In this document: piece after piece, positions 44,839 through 54,057 of the stretch
Numbering within the stretch: the stretch's first letter is position 1
Layout of the letters: each line of letters opens with the position of its first letter
From: Klebsormidium nitens
Lineage: Eukaryota > Streptophyta > Klebsormidiophyceae > Klebsormidiales > Klebsormidiaceae
Length of the DNA stretch: 54,057 nucleotides
Reading direction: 5' to 3'
NCBI GenBank assembly: GCA_000708835.1
Contig: DF237537.1
Location: 1 to 54,057 of the forward strand
Notes under the pieces: model-generated
The model's database searches: none
What the model saw: only the letters and a program-made list of their open reading frames with translations
What the model was told of the DNA's origin: nothing
Translations under genes and position numbers: made by a program

Positions 44839-47800
44839 ATGGAGAATGGACGCAAGAACTTCTGGTCAGCGGACCCGGAGAAAGTGGGGACTGACTCTAA
44901 GATTGAAAAGATACCAGCTGAAGGACTGAGCATTAAGGAGAGGGCTGTTTACAGCTCGTTCTCGATGTTGAAGGATGCGCCCCTGTTTGGGCCGAGGGAG
45001 GGGAACCCTTACAACGATGCGCTGGGGACTCTGAAAAGTGCCAAGCTGGTGAGACAACCAAGTATGGAATTGAAGGAGATTACTGAGCTTTCTTGAGGTG
45101 TGATGAGGAACAAAACCTGTCCTTACTTTGGAATCACTTGATTGCAACTATGCACGAACTCATGTCAGCCCTGCTTCCTGACACTTTCTTGACCTGCCCT
45201 TGGTGAAATACAGTCCCCTTTCTTTTATAAGAGGCTCGTTGAGTCTCTAAGAGATGGTAACACGATTTTGTTCAGAGGATAACGAGCAATCTTTTCCCAG
45301 GTGTCAAGTTTCTTGGGCAGAGCCTGATTGTTCTAGAGAGTCCTGCACTTGAGATCAACTTTTGAAGGGGCAAGCAAAGGGCACCAAAAACCTTTCCATA
45401 TAACCATTTTGAGTGAACCATCATTGGCTGTTAGAAAGCATAAGTGCTCGTCTAACTGTGGGCAACGAGTTGCGCGTTATTTCTCTGCAACGCAAACTAG
45501 CTCACTTAGCAGCCCAAGTCTGTCTGAATTTCCTTGGAAATCCTGGACCCTCGGAAGGGCTTGAACTCTGAAAGCCGTATACATGTCTTGCAGATTCCGG
45601 CAGGCACCGTCACCTATAACGCCTCCCACCCCCTTCGCCTGCTGTTCCGCATAACCGGAACCGCCGCCAAGATGGTCTTCCAGTCGGTCTCCTTCTACCT
45701 GATCATGTCCGTCCACATTTTCCTGCTGACAATGTACTACAAAGTGGGGAACAACCACACGCGCTCAGACTCGACCTCCATCGAGTCTGGGTGGCCGTTC
45801 CTGAGGTCTGGTACTTACGCGGGGTTTCTTGGAGTGCTGACGTCATTCTGCCTGGTCTTCCAGATGACGCAGTGCTACAACAGGTGAGAAATGACTCTCA
45901 CTCTGTCCCCTGAGTGCTGTCTTTTGGTATTTACTCACAGCCCACTAGCTTAACAAAACTTTTTATAGGGATATATAGCCACGTCTCTCTTGAGGTTTCC
46001 AAGTTCTTATAGTGATCCTACAAAACCTAGTTCGTCACAAACGCCTCATCAATAACAGCTCCCCGCAGGAAGACTCTCACAGTCTCTCTCCTGTGAATCT
46101 GACCTGTCTCTCACGAGCGTAGGGCGGAGTTTAACCTGGGCATAGTTCCCAGTTGAAGAACGACTTGAAAGCGTCATCAGAGGGCGCACATGAGAATGAA
46201 GCATGGCTAGCTTTTTCCCCCTGTTTGAAATGATGGCTAACTCACCAATTAGAGCCAGTCTTTGACACCTAAAGATAACCAAGTCTGTCTACAAATCTGA
46301 ACTGGAATGCTTCCTATCCATAAGACTCACCGGTCAAGAAAGGAGAGAGCTTGAGCTGGCTGCCAGTTCCTCAATGCTTATTACGCGGTCTTCTCCAATC
46401 TCTCTGAAGGGAACCCTAGATTTGGAAACACTCACAAAACTTTTCTGTATGGCAGATTCTTTGAGCAGTACAAAGCCTGCATCGACGCCATCAACTGCGC
46501 TTTGTACGTGATACGAGACAGCTTGAGCCGGCTGCTATATCGACGAATCCTGAAAAGCCTCATAAGGCTCGACAACCTGTTGTGCAGACGTTCAGCTTTT
46601 AGTTTTCCCCCACTTTGTTTTGCAGGTTTTTCGAGCAGTACAAAGCCTGCATCGGCGCCATAAACTGCGCATTTGCGTTCGACACCGCTCTCCGCTCACT
46701 CTTCGACGACCACAAGTTCGAAGGGTCCGGCCAAATCCGCTTGGAGCTGCACGGTTATTGCATGGCCATGCTGTATACGGGCTTCGGCTGGCTGCCCCAT
46801 TATATTGAGAATAACCTGCATATGGACTTTGGAGCGCCTCCACGAGACCGGACTCCTCAAACCGGAAGAGGAACAGCGGATCCTTGAACTCCCCGGGGGC
46901 ACTCGTCCGTACGGCGAGGTAAGCAGTATCTGAATAATCTAGCGCGAGGTTTTGCCGAACACGTGATCCAAACCCCTTGGCCCAGAAGTCCGAAGCGGGT
47001 CTGAACATTCGGATCCGGTTCGAACACATGGAATGTCCGGAGACGTACTGAAACCGGTCCAAATGGAAATCGAGCTGGGCCGCAATATGGTAACGTCGTT
47101 TTGGCCGGCATGAATACCCTTAGGTGCTGATGTAACTCACAGGCCTCACAAACCTGGCGGTGAATGATTTACGCTGAGTAAAGCTAGGTTATGTACTGTG
47201 TGGAAAATTCACCTTCGAAGAAGGCAGTGCCAAGCTCCTTTGGGTGCTCGTCTCTTTTCCTCTTTGCACCGCTTACATAAGGAAGCAAGTTCTTTTGAAA
47301 AGAAAGCTGAGTCCTTTTCTTTGGAGACGACTCTCATCAAAACTGATGTCATCCGTTATCGTCCTTACTCAGGAACCAGCTAACCAGACGGTTACTCTAA
47401 GGAAAGGAGCATCTACCTAAAAGCTAACCAGCCTTGGTTAAAGATAACCCATCTCTCCCGGTGACAGATATACTGCCTTGGAGAAAACGCCTTATACCGA
47501 GAGCACGAGTTGGGGCACATTTCGGAGCGCTCACTGGACCGTCTCGACGGGCTCTTTGGAGCGCTCTCGGCAGCGATCGCAACAGTGTATGAGCATGCTG
47601 ACATGCCGGTAAGCGTTGGAAGAAGAGAAAAAGCGTCTTATATAGCCGAGCCTGCCGTCCACAGCCTTTGAGGATTTACATAACGTACGCTTTAAAAGCG
47701 CTGCTTGCTCGGAGAAGCAAGACAAATTGACGAATGTGTCAAAAGGCCCTTTGATCACTTTGACCAGCATCCGTAAGCGAAAGCGATCTTGGAAGCGACT

Positions 47801-49912
47801 TCAGAAGCAGTCGGATTCCGCCTGCTAAATAGGAAGCCTGTACGTAGTTAAACGATCTTGCCCTGTTCGAGCAAGGCCCGTTTACTTTGACTCAGAAACA
47901 TGATCCGATAAGTAGCCACTTCGAATCTCATTGGGTTGGAACGGCTAAACGAAGGGGCAAGGATAACTTGCTGACGTGTCCTTTTTGCCAGGTACCATTT
48001 GCAGTCTACCATTTGCTCAACATCATGGCACTGGGCTTTCTGATGATCTTGTCCTACACTCAGGTACGTAACAGAAACTTTCTGCATCAGACAAAAGCTT
48101 TTTCAAAGTAACCTTCCAGAAAGTAGACGTGAACTTGGATTGAACGGTGTGACCATAAAGTGTGACCATAAAGTTGGTCGAGTCAGAAACACATTAGCGC
48201 CAAAACGTAGCTCCAACGAATTGTTAGCCTTTCCTTTCTCAGAATTAGATTGCCCGCAAAGAAGCTATTCATGTAAGTAGGTTTTCGGTTCCCATGTTGC
48301 TTGATATTTGGAGGAACAAGTCGACCCCTGTTTTGCTGAGGTGAACGGTGTTCGATCTCATAGTTTTAGTCGAAAGGCTGCTACAACGTCCTTGGCCAAG
48401 TATCTGTACCGGTTCAAGGGGCCGTCTTGATTTATGCAAATCAATGAACGTGCTTAAAACGTCTGCATGGTTTTCAAGGCGGATCACATGCAGGAACAGC
48501 ACAATGAACAAAGACCTTGAGCTACACAGGCGAAGCTCGCTAAGACAAACCACCGAGAATAGCGGAAGCTGGACGAGGCAGCCGTTTTCTGTGGTATTTT
48601 GTCCACGCTATCCCACTGTCCCGGGAGCTGATCTTTCCCTCCTGGAAAACAACCGGAAGCCGTTCATCTTCATCACTCAGGAGTTACGAAAGAACTGGTT
48701 TAGGCTGCCAGCTATCAACTTTCTTGGAAGATACAACCCTTGTGTCGGCTAGCGTTCACATTCGCAGTCGGCTTTCTCCTGACAAAGATCGGTGGCCCTT
48801 AGTATTCGCCCGCGAGCTGCGCTAAGAAGGACCTGACAGCGTTCGAACTTCGGTCGTCACGATGCGGGTTAACTAAAGATAGGCTTTGGCACGCCTCGGC
48901 ACAAAATCAGTATATTGTGTCTTGTTTCCAAGGCAGGACTACCTGGACAACCTCGTGCTGGCCTTTCAAACGGTTTAATATGCACCCGCAAGCTTGATCG
49001 CAAACGTCACGCTGGCAGACCCTTCGCTGCTACGTCAGCAACACTTTAAACACGTTCAAAACTTCAAACACGTGTCAAATGGACACGTTTTTCGTTCCTT
49101 TGGCGCAAGTTTTTTTTCGAGCCCATTTTACAGCATCACTTTCATGTTCCTGACGGTTTCTCGCACAAAGGAGTCCGCGAGCTCGCAAACGCGCTGGCCA
49201 TCCTCGTTTGCCGCCACGTCATCAGAAGCTAGCACGTGTCTCCTTTCTCTTGTTTCAGGTGTCTTTGAGCTACTTCTACAGCATCGTGCCAGAACTTTCA
49301 ACGGTTTCTGCACGCTGGGAATTTGCGAGCTCGCGAGACCGCTGGCAGATCTCTTTACTGCCACGTCAGCAAGTACTTGCCAACGCGTGTCTTTGTTCCG
49401 TTCGTTCAGGTGTTTTCGACCTACTTTTACAGCATCATCCCATTGTTTTCTCACGGCTTTTGCACCCTGTGGATCCCGCAAGCTCCCCCTTTCCCTAGTG
49501 CCAGTGCAACCGCAAAATCTGACACGTGTCTTTCCTTCAATGGCAGGTGTTTTGGAGCTACTTTTACAGCATCATCCCAAAGTTTTTTAACGATTTTGTG
49601 CACTTTGTGGATCCGCGACTGGCGAACACGCTCTTGGCAGATCCATTTTCTAGCCCCACGTCAGCAAAAAGCTGACACGTGTCCTTATCCAATTGCCAGG
49701 TGTTTTCGAGCTACTTCTACAGCATCATCCCAATGTTTCTGACGGTTTATTGTACTTTGGGGATCCGCGAGCTTGCGAATGCGCTGGCCGATCCGTTCGG
49801 CAGTGACGACACCGACATTCCGGTCCTGGACTACGTTTCCGGCCTGCACCACACGTGCGACCAGTTAATGACCATTTGGACCGTTCCCAAACCGCAAAAG
49901 GGAGAGGTTTAG
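44839..49912 (+). CDS. Bestrophin-like (UPF0187) membrane channel protein, seven exons
   Basis: Exons are 44839-45048, 45594-45883, 46626-46918, 47468-47608, 47992-48063, 48937-48972 and 49700-49912, all GT-AG with consistent phases apart from one lesion, about 417 aa. Hydrophobic segments follow an N-terminal cytosolic stretch (FYLIMSVHIFLLTMYY, TYAGFLGVLTSFCLVF). Then come the family-like TQCYNRFFEQYKACIGA, VPFAVYHLLNIMALGFLMIL, VFSSYFYSIIPMFLTVYC and the bestrophin-type IRELANALADPFGSDDTDIP. Bestrophins are anion channels; the plant and algal members act in thylakoid or other membranes. The compartment here is not clear, as I see no transit peptide. In exon 3 the frame moves by +1 at ATGGACTTTGGAGCG (46821-46835). 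Dropping one T of the TTT run joins NNLHMD to LERLHETGLLKPEEEQRIL. This is either an assembly error or a real mutation. ATG 44839 is the only ATG in the first exon. Confidence 0.7.
46440..46700 (+). repeat. Duplicated 5' edge of bestrophin-like exon 3
   Basis: About 170 bp upstream of the true exon 3 start there is a strong copy of the same edge (46450-46515: GGCAGATTCTTTGAGCAGTA, then CAAAGCCTGCATCGACGCCA, then TCAACTGCGC). The true edge is at 46622-46680 (GCAGGTTTTTCGAGCAGTAC, then AAAGCCTGCATCGGCGCCAT, then AAACTGCGC). The copy keeps the acceptor AG and its open frame for about 15 codons. Confidence 0.8.
49095..49800 (+). repeat. Five-copy tandem array of the 5' edge of the last bestrophin-like exon, about 150-bp period
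   Basis: The true edge at 49700 (CAG|GTGTTTTCGAGCTACTTC, TACAGCATCATCCCAATG, then GGATCCGCGAGCTTGCGAAT, GCGCTGGCCGATCC) has upstream copies starting near 49109, 49258, 49410 and 49547. Steps are about 140-153 bp. All five keep the acceptor AG. Most copies span about 100 bp of exon plus the upstream intron tail with ACGTCAGC and ACACGTGTC phrases. Several remain open in the coding frame (for example VFSTYFYSIIPLF), so use of an upstream copy cannot be excluded without RNA data. Confidence 0.85.
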
Positions 49913-52900
49913 GGCGGTGCAAAACTGGGTTATCCAGAATGTTGAAAGGCGCCGCAGACATATAAGACACTGTATGAGAACGTCCCAGACGAATCTTCAC
50001 GGGTAAGTTAAGAGCTTCATTTCGGGTCAGTGAAAAACTTAGGATCACGTGAGTGCGTCAGCTCCAAGACCGGAAGATAAGTAAGATTGCCTCGTTGTAC
50101 AAATACTCTGTGCATGCTATTGAAGAGAACTCTTGTTGGACCTCAGCATGTGGAGTGTAGGCGGGATAAGCAATAATAAGAAAACGTACATAACTCGTAG
50201 GCTGACGGTAGTTTTACCAAGATATCTACATCTAATCCACTTACAGAACCTTGATACGAAAGACTATGCTCAGACTCTTGCATAGCATATCATGGGGAAG
50301 TTGAGAACTTATCACTGCTAAATGACATCATGCGTGTATAAGTCAACGCCGAGAAGGACTGCCTGGGTTGAGACGCAGACTGCACGCTCATCACTGCCTT
50401 AGCAAAGACACTCGGTTAAGAAGCTGATACGAGTACGACTTCACAGCATGCAACCCAGATGTTCTGCAAACTTAGTTTCACTCAAAAGGAGTGCGAGTGA
50501 CTCACGCACTCAAAGCTTGCAATTTCGAAAGCAGAGTCTGAGGTGCGAGATTTCGTGGGGGTCTGGAAGCTGAGGACTAGGATTACATTCTTTTGGGCAC
50601 TCTCTTATCCATTTGCATACATTCCGATGCACGCTTTATGAGCCGCGCCTGTCACAGTTGCGCGTTATTGCATATAGAGAGAGTTGCGCGCTATACTTCG
50701 TTCCTTCGAAAGCTGGAGAGACTCTCAAAGTAGTCGAGTATGGGAAAAATCTCGTTCCTCAATTTCCAATCCACACGACTCAAATCAGTACGTAAGTTGG
50801 TCTGACTTAAACCAGATTGCCCCCAAGTAGACGAACCATATTTGCATGCAGGGTCCGGTCCGACTAGCCGAAGATGGATAAGCAGGCGTCTTCATCACGT
50901 ATACCTTTTGGGCTAAGCCCCATATGTCCAAATGAACTCTTCATCATTGCCAGTGCCTGCCAGTTCATCTCTTTCCGAAGATTCCGTTCCATTTGTATTG
51001 GGTTAGCTAGGGGCCATGCCCTGGGGGACAATCACCCACGTATATTAAGCGGAGGGGCGAAGATCCCCATCGGAAAGCTTGAAGACACCGTCCAATTGAT
51101 TCTTCGTAGCAGTTGACTGGCATACACACAGCTGGAAGAGCTGCCAACGAGAGCAGATTTGCCCGCTTATTATTTGCGGCGCAGAACGTGCTCAATGTTC
51201 AAGCGTCACCGATCGATCCAGCGGATTGGATCACGTGACAAGCAAAGACGTTGATGAGAAGAGACCCCTTAGCAATTAGATTCGGACGTAGTAGGGTGGA
51301 GCTCGGAGCTTTCTGCAAGCAAGATTTGCTGGCTAAGCTCAAAACTGCCCTTCTGACCAAAGAGGTTGATGCGACAAGATACAGAGGATTGCTCATGTGC
51401 AACAAAAGAAGCAAGCTTGGTCTTGAGTATGTCATAGTAGCCAAAAAAGAAGTATGGAACCGGAGTCCGGAACCGGCCAGCGCCCAGCGCCCGCTAGAGT
51501 CATTTGTGCCCACTCGATTGAGCTCGGACGGCAATCAGACCGACGTACATGGTCTGCTTGAGCTGCGAGGCGACTTAGGCGAGGCAGAATCTGGTCATGT
51601 TTCTTCGTGCACGTGCGACGAACCGAGCTGGCCGGTATCTTACCATCTGTCAAGTCGGCAGGCCTTTAACTTTCGTGGCGTTTCAGAGAATTGAACTGTG
51701 GCCAGCTGTTTGGCAAACAGGACGCCAAGAGCTCACATCCTTCACTCCGTGGATGTTGAACAATGGAATATGAAAGCTTCAGCACAATCCTTCTCATGAC
51801 CCGCGCACTAGGCTCAAGCCCACAAAGGTCGTCATAACAGCCCTCAACCCAGTCACAAACCGTCAAAGTCAAGCCGTCTTCTTCTCCAGTGAGACTTTCT
51901 TATCCAGAAAGACTTTCCAGTGAGAAAATAGTGAAGGTAGTACGTCGTCGCGCTCAGTACTTTTTGTCTAACCTTGCAGACTGTAGTCCAAACCCAGGGT
52001 TCCTTTAAAGGCTGTTGTTTTGTGCCTTCAGAACCGATTGAGTCACTCTACAGTCTTGGCGCTCGAGAAAGCTCTCTTTTAGGCCCAGTATCAAAGTATG
52101 CATTAAGATTATCCTGCCTGGTCAAATGCACGCCCCACAAATTGCTGAGACGCACTCAAGATTTTCAAAGCTGCGGAACTTCCGTGGTTGCACGTACGTA
52201 CGACAAATCTAGATTGCGTCAACTTTCACGCAAACGTTCAGTGGCCGATCTGCTCTTTGATTGGATGATCAAACATGAAAAGGCCACCACATGATGGAAC
52301 GAGGAAGCCAAACCCTTCGACACCGGCATCATTCTTGAAAGGCAGTGGGCGGCCGCGCCGCGCAGCTTGGCTGCGCCCAGCAATTTCAGTCTTCACAGCG
52401 GCCACAAAAACGAGCTGAAGTGAGCCGCTCTTGCGTCACCTTGCATATCCTTACGAGCAGCCTCGCTAAAGTGCGGGTGCATGGCGCAAGGAGCCACCGA
52501 ACTAAGACAAAGGCCGACACGGCAATTGACGTTGCTATTTGCCTTCAAATTCCGCCTGAGATTCTGGGCGCTGAGGAGCTCTAGTAGCGAATCGATAGTG
52601 GTAGGTGTGCGTACCGGTCCTTGATAGGCTTTTTGAAAAGAGAGTGGTTCTTTAGAACATCTCTGGTGTACTTGTGAACGGAGCTCGTGCAGGAAAAGAT
52701 ATACCACGTCTGGCATTTAAAAATTAAGCTTTTCGGAAATCTGAACAAATTGAAAACAATTGGCATGGCGTCAGGTATCGCGCTGCAAGCAATTGTGGAG
52801 CATGACTTCAAGGTCGACAGCTGTGTACCGAAGCCAAGAGAAGCGTTTCTTCACTGCCTCCTGCTTAAGACGTCTGATTTTTTACGCAGAATGACGTCAC

Positions 52901-54057
52901 AAAGCGGAGTCTGTTCTGAATTTTGGCTGATGCCCTGTTTTCCCAGTCAAACGGGCGCTGGCGACAGAAGAACCCAAGGAAGAACGTATGTTGAAATGGT
53001 TGCGAAAGATCGTAGACGGTGCAAAACCACGTGGAGTCCTTCAGACTCGGTCACGTTCACAATGAATTAATGATTCATTCACCGGACTGCGGACTTGAAA
53101 CGAGGGATTCCGGTTCCAACCTTTTACGTGATTGCCAAGGCTATCGGTCTTCGTGCGAAACAAATCGGTTTCCAACGCCCAGGTTTTACAGGCAGCTGGG
53201 ATGTGGGCCGACGTATCCTCCTCCAGTTCCGAGTTGTTATGCTCCGTATCCGACCGGAAAGGGAACTTCGATGTTGGATCCAGACACCGCTGAATCGTAG
53301 TCGGAAACTTGGCTGCAGACCCGATTCGTCGAAATTATACTCACTGGAATAAGAAAGAGGCAGTGTTCTCTGGCATCAGATTCAACAGGAACCGGCACAG
53401 TGGGAGAAGCTCAGGAGGGGAATCATCACTGCCTTTCTTTATCAGGGGGCAAAATTAGTTCCAAGTCGCGAGGCCCTTTGTCGTCAAAACGTTTACACGA
53501 GCAAAAATCGAATTTTGCCAATTTCTATGTCCTTAGCAGAGAGGAACTGGGAGCTTTCTAAAGGAGCGGCCCGCAAACCGACGGAACGATGCGTCAAATC
53601 TAGCAAGCTGCACTTGTGTCCGTGAGGCGAGATGCGAGAAGCGAGAGGCGAGATGCGGGATGCAGCTGCATCTCATACTCGAGCCTGAGATCTGAGAGCC
53701 TAGCTGACCCTTTCTTTGCCTTAACACAGCCAGGCCGACCGTTACATTGAGCACATCTCCTCAGATTCCGTGAGAAAGTGGAGCTTCGTTCAAATTAAAC
53801 CTAGCACACAAATTTTAGATCATCAATCGTCCACAGCGAGGATGGTCTCTAACCCATGCAACGTCGGTGTTGTGGAATGTCAAAATTACGGGTGCTCGCT
53901 TCGTTGCTCGGGTTGTCAAAAGAACGCCCAGAATCACAAAAACCCCAGGACTACGCGGCTACTGCGCACCAAGAATGGAAAAGCAGAAGCTTTTTGTACC
54001 AAAGCCCGAGAAACGATGCGGGATCAGAGCCGATTTGTAACTGTTGAGAATCACTGG
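49913..54057. other. Right end: no recognisable gene
   Basis: I see only unassigned open frames. The longest, 51254-51694 plus strand (146 aa from ATG), shows no domain. Near 52,950-53,060 a plus-strand frame reads KRALATEEPKEERMLKWLRK, and 53,190-53,300 ends in a Pro-rich tail (GPTYPPPVPSCYAPYP) with a stop. Both read like protein, but I could not build a consistent splice model. Treat them as possible exons of an unidentified plus-strand gene, not as annotation. Confidence 0.3.

Noticed and set aside
48348-48752. A 134-aa plus-strand frame inside the bestrophin-like gene
   Set aside because: It lies in the intron before exon 6, has no recognisable domain, and the flanking exons join in phase without it.
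51254-51694. A 146-aa plus-strand frame as a confident gene
   Set aside because: Low complexity is absent, but I find no family signature, no matching neighbours and no splice support, so I leave it as unassigned.

Overview
The window looks like nuclear DNA of a streptophyte green lineage, most likely a charophyte-grade alga (Klebsormidium-like). This is an inference from gene content, not from a database search. The evidence is intron-rich genes with GT-AG junctions, a clan-71 plant-type cytochrome P450, pentatricopeptide-repeat-like (PPR-like) proteins with organelle-type N-termini, and an axonemal protein (CCDC113/FAP263 family) that implies a motile flagellated stage. No operons, rRNA genes or CRISPR arrays are present.

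Layout: (1) about 0.38-1.38 kb, + strand: 3' part of a cysteine-rich protein with a PVPTT-repeat linker, carrying a one-base frame break. (2) 3.09-7.80 kb, - strand: a complete seven-exon CCDC113-like gene, 374 aa. (3) 9.51-12.30 kb, + strand: PPR-like gene A, 3 coding exons, 638 aa, with a probable 5'UTR intron. (4) 12.3-15.6 kb: convergent intergenic DNA with a TA-flanked miniature inverted-repeat element (MITE), a second inverted repeat and a long hairpin. (5) 15.60-25.63 kb, - strand: a ten-exon divergent P450-like gene, 510 aa, whose exon phases all fit. One intron holds a 0.78-kb terminal-inverted-repeat element. (6) 27.42-30.69 kb, + strand: PPR-like gene B, a paralogue of A with a one-base deletion. 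(7) 32.23-42.12 kb, - strand: a clan-71 P450 with N-anchor, proline hinge, ExxR and heme motif, probably a pseudogene (frame break, lost splice donor, lost splice acceptor, one exon not found). (8) 44.84-49.91 kb, + strand: a seven-exon bestrophin-like channel gene with one extra T. (9) 50-54 kb: no recognisable gene.

The genes do not form a pathway. Their order is repetitive: a minus-strand gene diverges from a PPR-like gene twice (CCDC113/PPR-A and P450-1/PPR-B).

The most unusual signal is shared by four unrelated genes (CCDC113, both P450s, bestrophin-like). Their introns are filled with tandem, decayed copies of the adjoining exon edge, including the splice junction, at a period of about 100-170 bp (about 150 bp in several arrays). 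The array always lies on the intron side of the genuine exon. Most copies keep the splice-site GT or AG (5/5, 5/5 and 7/7 in the clearest arrays). This looks like intron growth seeded at splice junctions, or a bank of alternative or decoy splice sites. I do not recognise it as a described system.
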